From contig KQ964264.1 in assembly GCA_001566295.1 (NCBI GenBank), positions 62,001 through 126,000 of the forward strand: 64,000 nt of DNA. The letters run 5' to 3'. The position numbers and the translations under genes are program-made. The notes below the pieces were generated by a model that was given only the letters and a program-made list of their open reading frames with translations, did no database searches and had not been told where the DNA came from. Of this stretch, positions 44,985-55,569 are shown piece after piece (the stretch's first letter is position 1; every line of letters begins with the position of its first letter). The stretch is from Microdochium bolleyi. Lineage: Eukaryota > Ascomycota > Sordariomycetes > Xylariales > Microdochiaceae.

Positions 44985-45726
44985 CGCTGGCTGTCGGTTG
45001 TCGAATATCAGTGTCGTCCGGGGGTTGTCTGTTGTCTTGGTGACGGAGACATAGACTTGTCTGATCACGAAGTTGGAAGGGATGGTTATTTTATGGCTAT
45101 CCGACTCGGAGCATTTGCAACATCAAGAACGAGGGTTCCTGAGGAAACAGATTTGAGGGCTTATTCCTGACGAAAGATTTTATTGTCTGAGGTGCTGGAA
45201 ACAATGTTTCTGCAACATGTGACAGTCAGTGTCACGCATTGAACAACGAATATCTTGGATTGCCCTCCGCTGAGAGGAAGGTAAGGTCTTTTTATGCGAC
45301 TGAACAAAATGGCGATCTTCACACCGAGACGTGGAAGAACACATCGCAACGGTCCTCAAGGACGATATTCGGTGACTTGGCTGGATAAATCCGGCTCAGC
45401 ATGTTCATCTGTGTGTGATATAGGCTCATGGAACAACAATGTATCACTCTTTGTTTGTTCGCCTTGGGAGATACGCCCACCACAAAGAAAGTGGGGAGTG
45501 CCTCGAGGATGTTTGTCGTGCGGAAATGACAGCTGCCCAATCGAAATTTACTTCCATGCCTATATGACGTCAAATCGCCATAAGAGAACAAAACCTGAGC
45601 ATGAAAAATAGGCTTATCACGGCAATTGGCACCATCTTGCAAACTACAAGTCCTCAGAACTCCGTTGGTTTCCTGCCCATATGGAGCGCCAAACTCTTGC
45701 GCTGCACGAAAGTGAAATTTTGCATG
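44985..45726. other. Intergenic, 0.74 kb, between tandem copies A and B
   Basis: Spacer and presumed promoter of copy A. No third copy of the CTNFE motif is seen in it. Confidence 0.55.
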
Positions 45727-46314
45727 CTATCTCAGGCTCACTGTATCCTTCTGCTGATGGTTTGCTGGCTGCAAAAACCCTGCTTGTAACCCCCGGAGCG
45801 TGGCTAGACACTCTTTGAGCCGTTTTTTCCCACCCTTGCTGGTGTCGTGGAGATGTTCTGAGATAAGTCGTGTACACTCCTTATAGAACGTAAACATTCC
45901 AGTTTCTCCTTCCCATTCTTGCAAGCGTTGAGAGCGGATCCTTTTGCCTTCCAAAAGTTCGAAGAACACCTCTTGCTGTTTCATCACAGCCTCCAGGAGC
46001 TCTTTCTCAGAGCCAAACGGGTCGAAGATCTTGGCCATCCGGCTGTACTGCTTCTCCCTGACCAAACCTGCTAGTCTGTCCGTTAACTTACGAACCCAGG
46101 CCATGATGTCGTCGTGTACAAAGCAATAACCGCAGAGGTGTTTTAATTTCTCCGTGTTGCTCCCAAAGACTTCAAAATTGGTGCAATAATGCTGGGGCGG
46201 TTTATGGTTGTCGCAGGGAATGGCTCGCCAATTGATGTCGTCCTTCTCTGGCACAGGATCCCCTTTGCGCCAGATGTGCCCGCATTCGCATTCAAGAGGC
46301 TTGATTCGGCACAT
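45727..46314 (-). CDS. Cys/His-rich small protein, copy B, 195 aa
   Basis: Single exon, intact. The N-terminal 75 residues hold paired Cys and His: MCRIKPLECECGHIW, an IPCDNHKPP stretch, HYCTNFE, and CGYCFVHDDI. They suggest one or two zinc-binding modules. The C-terminal part is helical and charged, with KKRLKECLATLRGLQ near the end. No signal peptide, so probably intracellular. Copy A lies 0.74 kb downstream in the same orientation and is clearly related, so this is a tandem duplication. I cannot name the family, though short proteins with this Cys/His start are common in filamentous ascomycetes as lineage-variable genes. Confidence 0.75.
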   Translation of the reverse strand: MCRIKPLECECGHIWRKGDPVPEKDDINWRAIPCDNHKPPQHYCTNFEVFGSNTEKLKHLCGYCFVHDDIMAWVRKLTDRLAGLVREKQYSRMAKIFDPFGSEKELLEAVMKQQEVFFELLEGKRIRSQRLQEWEGETGMFTFYKECTRLISEHLHDTSKGGKKRLKECLATLRGLQAGFLQPANHQQKDTVSLR

Positions 46315-46796
46315 TGCGAGCCGTGGGCGAGAAGGTTCTTAGAAGTTGTGCGTCCTTGCCGCAGTGAGATTGTGAAAGTCGGACTTCAAAGATGGCACAA
46401 GCTAGCAAGATGGCTAAAGGCGTGGCTGACTTAATGTACAGTGTTGTTTATGCCCTAATAGTGACGGATGCTCAGCGTGTGCCACGAAAGTCCGGAATGT
46501 CAAAGAAGTTGCCCTTGCTGAAGTGTAACAAAGAGATCTCTGCAAGCGGCTTCCATGTTGCCCAACTTGAGTCCGCCTGTCAATGATTTCTCACCCAAAG
46601 TCTGTTGAAATTTGTTGGCCGGGCGTGGTCCAACATACCAGCTGAAGCTACACACACCATCAGCCTGGCATTTTACCTTTGTCTCGAGGGCCACAAGCAA
46701 ACATCGGAACACCAAGGATTGCTAAGACATGGCACGTGAGCTCCGGACACCACCTTTGACCGTCACCCCATAAGACTCAAACGATCTCAAAGGCTG
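46315..46796. other. Intergenic, 0.48 kb
   Basis: Promoter side of copy B and 3' side of the Zn2Cys6 gene. Nothing else seen. Confidence 0.55.
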
Positions 46797-48705
46797 TCAC
46801 ACAAACCCAAAAGTTTCCGGCCGTAGAGTTGCCGTCTTCGTTTTCCTTTCATCAGAGCCATCTTCCAGCCCCTGACTCGTGATGGTCACGGATAGCACAG
46901 AGTGGGACTCATCCCACGATGCCGCTGTCCACTCATACCGCTCAGACAACCTGATATATCCCGTGGTCTCGTCTCTCGCGCTCTCCTCAGCGTCCAGGCA
47001 AGCCCACGTGCCCATCACGAATGATTTCACAGCAGACATGGAGGTGCCAGACACGAGCGTCTTCGCGAGCCTGAATGCTCGCCAGCGCACAGTCTTGTCA
47101 CGGGACGCCCTCGCGAGCTGGAGCAGGCCAATGAGCAAGCCGTCGGTGACGAGGTGCTCATAGATATACCTGCCGTTCTGGTCTGCTGGCGATGCCGCGC
47201 CTGCAGTCAGCCTCGTGACGACTTCATGTGCCATGTCGAGCGCAGTGGTGCACTCTCTCACGGAGGATGGGTGGGTCCAGGCGTCACCTGTCGGGTCCAG
47301 GGCGTGGCAACCAGATAAGTAGCAGATTTTGACGTCGAGAGCCAACATGGTGAGGATGCGTCTGTCCTTCCTGAGTTGCGCTTCCTGAGCCGGATCCTGG
47401 TCAACACTAGTGTCGAGTTGACCAGAGATCTCGCCGAGACGGGCTTGCGTCTCGATCATCCAAAGCAGCGTCCGTGCGGAAAGGAGACGCTGTTCTTCTT
47501 CGAGTTGGGCCAATATGACGGAATTTGAAGGTAGAGCGTTACCGTCGTTCATTCCTGGGTTTCCAGCGTCGTTCTTCACGCCATGAAGGATCGTCTGCAC
47601 ACGCAGATGCCACATGACGGCCTTCGTGATGAAATGCCACCATGTCTGCCAGAAGTCCTGGACGGAAACACCAATCCTTCCCGGTGGCGACGAGCCCAGT
47701 AGCCCCTCACCTGCGTAGCTGACAGACAATGTCGCCTGAGCCGCGAGTACTTGTCTGCTTCGTGGGTACATTGGCGAAAAGATGGCACTCCACGTGGTCG
47801 TGCGGATAAGGAATGACTCTGCGTCGTAGATCTCTGCATCGTCGAGTGCTTCGTGTGGGGGGGTGAGCTGATACTGCTGATCGGTCCAGGCAGGACAGGG
47901 TCTTAATCGCCCACCGAACAGCTGCAGCCCGTTGGAGACAAGCTGATCTTGAGCATTGGTGTTGCCCTGCATGAGCTCGAAGACGGCAAAAAGCATCGTG
48001 AAGATGAGTAGGGTTCGCGGTGGGATCATGGCCTGTGGTGATCTCGCTGTTGTCGCTTCTATGCGCTGCCGGAAAGAGGCGATGGCCTTGGTATAATGCC
48101 TCAAAGCTGAAGAGTAGTGCTTGGATGGCGGTACTTGCAGCTTGCCATCCGAGGCACCAGAACTGGGAGACGACGGCTTTTCATTGCGCGCCCTGATCAA
48201 GGCCGCAATGCCAATGACGGCGTCTACCACAGAGCTGTCCCGCATGCACTCGCGGAGCAGGGTGCGAGACCAGAAGCCGGATGGCCCATCCGGCTGTCTG
48301 CATAGCCATGGGACTACGGCGGACTTGAAGAAGTCCAAGTACAGGGTGTCCGAATGGTTCAAGGCGGTGTTTGGGTGATGTGACAGACCCTGCCGTGGGA
48401 GAATTGCAGGCAGGAGAGGACGGTGTGCCGTGCTGGAAAATGGCGCTGTTGAATTCCTGTTCACAGTGCCTTTTGTGTAGCCGCAGACAAGCGACAGCCT
48501 CGTGCATCGCCTGCAGACTGGCTTCTCCTCGTCGCAGCGGACATGGGCCTTGCGGCAGGTGCTGCAACCTGAGACGGAAAGTTGTCGTCATTACCTGAGC
48601 TTGCCCCCGATGGTGACGCCCGACCCAGGACGACGGGCCCCGCTCACCTGTCCCAGCTCGCGTCTTGAAGGCCTTTTTGCGCGGCGCTGCTTTCCGGCCC
48701 GTCAT
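46797..48705 (-). CDS. Zn2Cys6 (fungal binuclear cluster) transcription factor, 609 aa, 2 exons
   Basis: Exons 48705..48648 and 48568..46797; a 79-bp intron (GTGAGC/CTCAG) falls immediately before the zinc cluster, a frequent place for it. The N-terminus MTGRKAAPRKKAFKTR is basic. The cluster is C21-x2-C24-x6-C31-x6-C38-x2-C41-x6-C48 (CSTCRKAHVRC, CRRCTRLSLVC). The rest is the helical fungal-specific regulatory region: LDFFKSAVVPWLC, SVVDAVIGIAALIRA, HYTKAIASFRQRI and IPPRTLLIFTMLFAVFELMQGN, in the style of Fungal_trans_2 proteins. It probably binds CGG-type half-sites as a dimer. Its targets are unknown; the adjacent, divergent glycosyltransferase is one candidate. Confidence 0.92.
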
Positions 48706-49280
48706 GCTGGGCGACGGTCGTTCGTTGTGTCCCGCTTATTATCTGCGTCCTCGTATGGCCGGCTGAATCAAGACTCCGTAGATGGACGGGCAGGCGCAGG
48801 AGCCCATGGAGGAGACACGTCGGTGCACGGTCGGGACCACGAATGAGGTTGCTGACGGCGAGAAGGAGCTAATGCAAGTCGTCTAGATGCCCAATCAAGT
48901 TTGAACAAAGCAGGCCTTGGCGAACCAAGGATAGCCCCTGAACGGCCAGGCCCACATGGAGACTGTCAGCTATCCATGCTCTGAACCGACAAGCTGATCC
49001 TGTACATATTCCCGTTTTAGGCCGAGTCCTTTGCAAAGATGACGGATGAGTAACACAAGGCTTCCGCTGGCTCGTTGGATATGAATGGAGATTCATTGGA
49101 TGTATAGACGATGACTTTCAGAAAGCTCTATTGAGCAATGTTGCACGGACTTAGCCTGCGCATGTGTTGGTGATGAAGGACATATATAAGTCACAGGATA
49201 CTTCTGCCTTCTAGACACCGAGATAAGCAGTCAGGCTCACTAAGATCACAGTCGTCTACTTGATAATCCCGTTAGACAAT
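48706..49280. other. Divergent promoter, 0.57 kb
   Basis: Between the Zn2Cys6 regulator (minus) and the glycosyltransferase (plus). A TATATAAG word lies about 90 bp before the glycosyltransferase ATG. Confidence 0.55.
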
Positions 49281-50580
49281 ATGGCTAACTTTGAGATCCC
49301 GCCACAGTACCAGCACCTGCTCGAGAAGGTCGAGACGCTGAGCGTACACGCATACCAAGACGATGAAGAAATCCTCAAACAGCTCAAACAGTATGTGCCC
49401 GTCACGACCACCAAGTGTGTCTGGGCCTTCTGGCATTCTGGCCTAGCCAGCATGCCACCCTGGTGTAAGCGCAACGTTGCCGACTGGGTCCACATCTGTG
49501 GCGACTCCTGGACGATTCGCGTTCTCGATAACGTCCCGGGCTCTCCCAACTACGCCCTTCGATACCTCGAACACGGCAGCCTTGCGGAGGCATTCGTCAA
49601 GGGCACCATGGACGGGCCTTATGTCGGCCAGCACGCGGCTGATCTCGTCCGCGGCGCTGCGCTCACACAGTACGGTGGCGTGTGGATGGACGTCGGTAGC
49701 ATTTTGGTCAGACATCTCGATCGCGTCTGCTGGGACGTCATCGAAGACCCTTCGACTCCGACCAGGGCTGCTGTCGCAGTGCAGCCCAGTCACGGTATCA
49801 TGAACTACTTTGTGGCTTGCCACAAAGGCGATCCGTTCATCCGTCGCTGGTAAGTTACGATGATGCTCTATCCCTCTCACTTTGGTTGAATTTCGAGTAC
49901 CAGACCTCTTTCTTGCCAGGCACGAAGTATTCCTCGCCCTCTGGGAGGGCCGCACGAACCTTCTCGGCATCGCGGACCATCCGTTGGTCTCTTTCATCAA
50001 ACAGATCCCGCTCGACCAGCTCGAGGGCGCCGAGAACGGCGTCGGCTTCGACTTCAAGGTGCCCATGATTGAGGTGTTTGAGTACGCCATCCAGATTGTC
50101 GCCTGGGCGCGGCTCACTATGCTTGATGCTGTCGACCCTCCTAGCGGCGACGGCTTCTCGTGCTCGGACTACTGGCACAACAACATCCTCTGGATGGACG
50201 CAATCAAGGAGGCCTGGCAAGCCGAGACAATCCTAGGCTTCAACGTTGGCGGGCAGAGCAAGCTTGACGTGCTGAGCACTCGCCTGGACATTGACAAGCA
50301 GAGCCCGGAGTACAAGTCTGCGGAGGCGGTGGTCTGGCAAATCCTGACGCAGGGAAGCATGCAGAAGATCTCACGGGGGAAGAACATGTCCATATCGGTG
50401 CAGCTGGGCACCATGCTGGACATGCCCGAGAACGAAGGGAAGGACCAGGGGCCTGGCACGTTTGCCGAGCTGCTGCGGTATGGAACGCTGAATTTCCGGC
50501 AAAAGAGGGAGAATTTGGCATGCCTCGCGCCTGCGATGAACGCCGCGCCTGTCAAGAAAGGTCATCTCGAGCCTTTCTAG
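49281..50580 (+). CDS. Capsule-polysaccharide-synthesis-like glycosyltransferase, 409 aa, 2 exons
   Basis: Exons 49281..49849 and 49920..50580; a 70-bp intron (GTAAGT/GCCAG). The frame is open upstream only to a TTG, so the ATG at 49281 (MANFEIPPQYQHLL) is used. Features: CVWAFWHSGLASMPPWCKRNV, SWTIRVLDN, AADLVRGAALTQYGGVWMDVGS, and HNNILWMDAI. The GGVWMDVG motif is the nucleotide-sugar/metal-binding DxD-type signature of the Caps_synth (PF05704)/Gly_transf_sug group. Members transfer sugars onto surface or secreted glycans. There is no signal peptide or membrane helix, so it is soluble or peripherally attached. Sugar and acceptor are unknown. It is head-to-head with the Zn2Cys6 regulator. 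Confidence 0.88.
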
Positions 50581-51058
50581 TAATTTCATTCTTTTAATCA
50601 ACTGTTTCAATTGAGAAAATGATTATCTCAAGTGGGCATGAAGCCAAGATTCAGTGGTTGAATGGAAAATCTGTATGACAACATTCCATGTGTGCCTTGT
50701 ATTGCATTGGTTGTACCAAGCCACCCCGTAACGAAAGCGAAAGAAACAAAATCAAAATCTTTATAATACTCGGAGTACCCGAAAACATGTTTCTAAGTTC
50801 ATCCAGTTGAAAGGCCTGGGGCCTCAGTGACTGGTTTGGAAATGGAAAGATAACCCTGCGACCCGTGACCACGGCGTCGCGCATCTGGGGTTAGCCGGAA
50901 AGAATGAGAATCTGCGATCTAACCAATCCACAACGCCAAGGGAATGAGCAAAGAGAGCCAGCCGTTCAAGTAAATAGATGCTGTTTCTTTTGTAGTAGTC
51001 AGAGCATCACCACTTGGCGTTTGAGTCGTACCCCGTAGAACGTCACAACACTCGTGTC
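50581..51058. other. Intergenic, 0.48 kb, converging 3' ends
   Basis: AT-rich 3' regions of the glycosyltransferase and the LysM gene. Nothing else seen. Confidence 0.55.
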
Positions 51059-52734
51059 TCAACACTTTCCAGCTGTTACTGTGGCACTGTAGGGAAGAAG
51101 TTAGCCATATCTCTGCAAACCCAGCTTTGAAAGAAACAATGCGGGTCCTAGGCAGGAACAACGTCAAACATTGGTGGACTTACTCGACAAACCAGCCCTC
51201 ATACCTGCCCTCGCCACCCTTCTCGCAACCATTGATAGTAGCCTTGAGAATCGTGTTACACAATGACACCGGCAGCGATGTGCCGATGCCAAAGTCGTTG
51301 CGAGCCAAAAACTGAATCTTGTTCTCGCCATTGGGTGCCGCGAAACAGATGCTCTTCTTCTGTGCGGTCGCGAACCCGCCGCTCCCGTCCTTGCTCGAGT
51401 TGCCATCACACCAGTCACCAACGTTCTTGAGCGCGGCGTCCTTGTTGGTGCCCCATGCCTTCGCCGTGGTGCTGCACTTGGTCTTGGTGGCGGACTTGTA
51501 ACCGATTGTGCGGACGCAGACATACGCATTGGCCCAGAGACCGGTGCAGTCGGATCCGATCCCGGTGTTCCACTCCTGGAGCTTGGCAACGGTGATGGTG
51601 TTTGCGGCGGCGATCTTGGCGCAGGTCTGGCCTGACTGGACTAGATGGAACTTGTCGCAGTTCTTGACCATGCCGGGTTGTTGCGGGGTCGGCGTGGCTA
51701 TGCCGTTGCCTGTCGAGGTGGGCTTGGTTGTGGTCGTTGTGGGTTTCTTGGTCGTCGTCGTTGTCGTCGCCAGGCCAACGATGTGAACGCAGGCATAAGT
51801 ATTAGCCCACAGGCCAGTGCAGTCGGATCCCACTGCGGGATTCCACTTGACGATCTGCTGCTGCGTGATGCCGTACTTTGTGGCAATGGTTGCACAGGAC
51901 TGGCCCGACTCGACGAGGTGGAACTTGTCACAATTGGCGACCATCCCGGTCTGTGTAGGAATTGGGGTCTGGATGCCATTCGTGGGCTTGCTGCTGGTTG
52001 TCGTCGTTGGCTTCTTCGTGGTGGAAGTGGTTTGGAGGCCAATGGTGTGAACACAAGCATAAGTGTCAGACCATAGACCAGTGCAATCATTGCCGACTGC
52101 TGGGTTCCACTGGACGAATTGTGCCTGCGTGATGCCGTGCTTTGTGGCGATGGCAGCACAGTTGTCGCCCTGCTGGACAAAGTAAAACTTATCACAGTTG
52201 CTGATCATGCCAATCTGTGTGGGGATGGGCGTCTCAATGCCGTTGGTAGGGCCCGTGGGCACGGCGCTGGTCTTGGTTGACGTTGGCTTGGTCGTGGTTG
52301 GCTTAGTCGTCGTGGGTGGAGGAGCGTTGACAGGTGCTTCCACGCAGTAAGACCGACCAGACAAGAAGTTGCCACAATCGCGGGTCAAAGAAGGGTTCTT
52401 AGGTAGATCCGGGTGTTAGTCTGGTGCCGCGAAAAGAATCGGGAGACAGGACAGCGGGCAATTGACATCGAAGACTTACCCAGTATAGCCAATTGTCCAA
52501 GCTGATACCCCATTCAGAAGGAATGTTCTGGCACGGAATGGACCCGTCATTGTCTATCCACCAGCTGCAGCTGGATTCCGTTTTATCGTCATGTGGCAAG
52601 TTGGGAGTCGCGTCTCGGACTCCAAGGCTTCGAGCAATGGCAGTGACCGCGGGGAAAGGGCTTGCGTGAGCCAAAGGCACTGTCGCCAAGCCAGCGAAGA
52701 GAGCGACGAGAAGTGTTTGAGTTGACACTGCCAT
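51059..52734 (-). CDS. Secreted multi-LysM protein, 498 aa, 3 exons
   Basis: Exons 52734..52480, 52397..51184 and 51086..51059. The last intron (GTAAGT, GGCTAAC branch, CCCTACAG) replaces an immediate stop and adds a Cys-ending tail (ATVTAGKC); the frame is exact. Signal peptide about 1-25 (MAVSTQTLLVALFAGLA). A Cys-containing degenerate LysM lies at about 56-102, then three near-identical LysM at about 153-205, 241-293 and 332-384, each CDKF..GxxC..I..WNxxxGxDCTGLW..YxCV, separated by Thr/Lys/Pro linkers. The C-terminal 105 residues form a separate Cys-rich domain. LysM modules bind chitin; secreted fungal ones shield hyphae or mask chitin from plant immunity. It lies near a killer-toxin-like chitinase, a recurrent fungal pairing. 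Confidence 0.92.
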
Positions 52735-53455
52735 GATGCCAAGGACAGACGATGAGAGGTTTACGAAGACGGAATGATCTGCGGCGGACTGGAATAATCG
52801 AACAATTTTGCGAGCCCAGGACAACAAGTGAAGCTCTTATATGTATAACTATCGACCATTCCAACGGTGCACTTTGCACGAAGCTACCAATATCGTGAGA
52901 TTCCGCTTGGTGCTCATTAAACTGGGTGATGGATCCCACACAGCTAGATGAAAGGCGAGTCCATCTGCAGTAGGTATTTTCTGCGTGGCGCTTTTCTGTA
53001 GCCTATGAAATTTAACCTACGAAAATTTACACGTCATTTTCGCGATCCTTTCGATTCCGCCAAGCAGCGTACCCACTCCGACAGGGCCTTGTCGAGCTAA
53101 GAGTCTCGAAGCAAGAGCCCGATTCGACACTGCTCCGTGGGTCTGGTAAGACAAGTTCTTCCGGCGACCCTGGTGACTACACCTTTGTGCCTACTCACAT
53201 GGCCTAGGCCTGTCTAAAACGCGGCCGCTCATGAGTAACCAGCCCGCATAACAAGGATGCTTGAATTGTTGCTTGAAAGAAAGCTTGTGACTATCTAAGA
53301 GTGCTTGACTCGAGTGCTGAACCCCGGTTTTCGTGCATGTTACCTCCATGTACCTGGTCACAGGGCTGACTTATTCTCCCCCTTGTCTTTTCCCCATGTA
53401 GTGATAAGTTTCGACCTTTTCAGGGCAGACACATCAGAACCGCCGTTTGCCAGCC
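52735..53455. other. Intergenic, 0.7 kb, LysM gene promoter
   Basis: Upstream of the LysM gene and downstream of the F-box/ankyrin gene. A CTTATATG TATA-like word is about 100 bp before the LysM ATG. No coding exon seen. Confidence 0.55.
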
Positions 53456-55024
53456 CTAGTCGTTGAATATGCAGTAGTCGTGTGGGTCGACCGAGACATA
53501 ATTCAGCAACAACGCCTTGCACCGCTTCCAAGCCTCCAGGACTTCGCTGCCGTGGGCTCCATTCCGTCCCTCTTGGCAGCGCGCAACGTTACCACCCGGT
53601 TCACGATCCCTTTCCAGATCATGCTTCCGGAACATGCGCTTTATGCCCAGCTTGTCACCTCTGCTTACCGCTCCACCGTTTTTGATGATATACTCTACCA
53701 GCTGTGCAAAGCCGGGATCCTTGGCAAGCTGATGAACACCGCATCTGTCGAGCAGCATCTCCACGTAGCCCGGGGTGCCATCGGGAATCCAGTGCTTGCT
53801 TTTGAGGTGCCTCTCAAGGTTAGGTGGCATCTCGTGCGGATTGCGGGTTAGATCCGCACCAAGATCCTCGACTAGAAATTGCACGTCGGCCAAAGCGCGA
53901 GAGTTGAGCCCAAGACCACCCCGACCAGGACTTTGGCGCTGTGGTGCTGAGAAATCCAGGCATTGTAGGTAGTAGTACACAGGCGTAATTAGCCAACATA
54001 TTCTCGATGGCAAGACGTGGAGACGCCCTGAATAGGAAGGAAGCTCGTCTCGTGTCCAGAAGCACACTGGCTGATTGATATTCGCGCCATGTTGTCTGCA
54101 CAGCAGGGACAGCATGTCTCGGTGTTGCTGTGTGTTTGGGACCGACGCGGCCGCACAGTCGCCAGAGGTGGAGGAGGATGATGTGGGTCCCGATGGGGTG
54201 TTGATGGGATTGTTGTTGTTGCTGTTGCAAGCTGATGCCAGGGCCTTGATGGCCGCGTACAGGGGATAGTGGGTGGGTTCGACGCAGACGACAGCACAAC
54301 GTCCGGGGCGCCAGTCAGGCACCGCACCCAGGCGGACTAAGCCGTCGACGAGGGCGAGGGATCCCGTCTCGACCGCAGCCGAAAGCGGCGTTGTATAAGT
54401 CCACCTAGCCCTGGCCGTCTTCTGGGTTAGCAGGTTCGGGTCTGCGCCGTGGCCCACCAGAAGGGCCGCGAGAGAGAGCGGTGCCCCTGAGTGTATTGCG
54501 ATTGCAAGGGGCTGAGCAACTTGGGGGCCATGCAGCTGGCTGATCCTTCCATCAAGTCCCCGGTCCAGGAGCAGCTGCAGGCAACCAAGCATCTCGGGCC
54601 TGGCTACACAGGCCATGACCTTCCGAATCTGTCCAGGAAATGGGTCTTGGCCAGGCGGAATGACCGTGTCATGTATCATCTCAGCTGCGCTGCCAAGACC
54701 CGCCCCAAGCTCTTCCACGAGAAGATGAAAGGCTTTCGCGTGGCCAGACTTGGCGGCCAGGAACAATGTAAGTCTCGGTGCTGCAGACGTGCTGGCTTGC
54801 ACGACGCTAGCGGCCGCTCCGTACACGACGGCTTTGCGGATCATGCTCAAATTGCCCCGCGTGCACCCGGACTCCATCGCCAAGTCCTTTTGTCGCGTCG
54901 AGGAGTAAAGCATCGGCTCTAGAACCTGATGGAGCTTCCGACTGCAGATGAGCAGCCGCGCGAGGTCTCCATCGCCGAGCTGGTGGCCGATGAGTTCTAC
55001 GAGCTCCGTCGCGAGTTTGTGCAT
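53456..55024 (-). CDS. F-box-like/ankyrin-repeat-like protein, 522 aa
   Basis: Single exon. The ATG at 55024 (MHKLATELVELIGHQL) is used; the frame is open 9 nt further only to a TTG. The first 45 residues resemble an F-box (ELVELIGHQLGDGDLARLLICSRKLHQVL). Later segments have ankyrin-like helix pairs: FLAAKSGHAKAFHLLVEELGA, PLAIAIHSGAPLSLAALLVGHGADPN, TPLSAAVETGSLALVDGLVRLGA. A poly-Asn/Ser insert lies near 275-300. F-box proteins recruit targets to SCF ubiquitin ligases through Skp1, and ankyrin repeats would bind the target. Which target is unknown. It sits between the LysM gene and the unrecognised secreted-protein gene, and a second protein of similar style starts at 62931. Confidence 0.8.
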   Translation of the reverse strand: MHKLATELVELIGHQLGDGDLARLLICSRKLHQVLEPMLYSSTRQKDLAMESGCTRGNLSMIRKAVVYGAAASVVQASTSAAPRLTLFLAAKSGHAKAFHLLVEELGAGLGSAAEMIHDTVIPPGQDPFPGQIRKVMACVARPEMLGCLQLLLDRGLDGRISQLHGPQVAQPLAIAIHSGAPLSLAALLVGHGADPNLLTQKTARARWTYTTPLSAAVETGSLALVDGLVRLGAVPDWRPGRCAVVCVEPTHYPLYAAIKALASACNSNNNNPINTPSGPTSSSSTSGDCAAASVPNTQQHRDMLSLLCRQHGANINQPVCFWTRDELPSYSGRLHVLPSRICWLITPVYYYLQCLDFSAPQRQSPGRGGLGLNSRALADVQFLVEDLGADLTRNPHEMPPNLERHLKSKHWIPDGTPGYVEMLLDRCGVHQLAKDPGFAQLVEYIIKNGGAVSRGDKLGIKRMFRKHDLERDREPGGNVARCQEGRNGAHGSEVLEAWKRCKALLLNYVSVDPHDYCIFND

Positions 55025-55569
55025 TCTTTGCAAGTATGACAGTCGAATCAGCTGAATGGAGAGAGAAGAGATGCAAGCTCAATGAGAATGCTTGATGGCG
55101 TTCGAAGCAATGTGTGGTTCATATGCATGTATGCCGGTGTGGATGGCAGTACCGTAGGTGATAGATGCTAAAGACCGGGCTCGGCACAGCGAGCTCAAGT
55201 ATTGCCTTTTGTATTCACAGGTGCTTTGAACCCAGGTCCCGCTGAGTCAGAGCGTGGCATCCCGCAGTCAGCTGCAACCTGGCCATTACGATAGTCCTTG
55301 GCCGTGCCAGAGACAATTTTCGCACGGGATACTGCAGAGTTGACATTTGAAACTTTTTGCAATGTAATACTTAATTGGGCATTTTTAGGAGTGATATTGA
55401 GAGACTATGTCAATGAAAATGGCAAAAAGTTGCCCAGGAGAAAATAGCACGACTGGAGAATAATCCCACGGTGCAATGTTAACGGCCCCTTTGATAACCA
55501 TTTGGTGGCAGAATGGAAGTGGAACTTGACTCAAAAATAATCCTGTGACAGCCGAACAATTATTCTCAA
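55025..55569. other. Intergenic, 0.55 kb
   Basis: Promoter of the F-box/ankyrin gene and 3' region of the next minus-strand gene. Nothing else seen. Confidence 0.55.
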
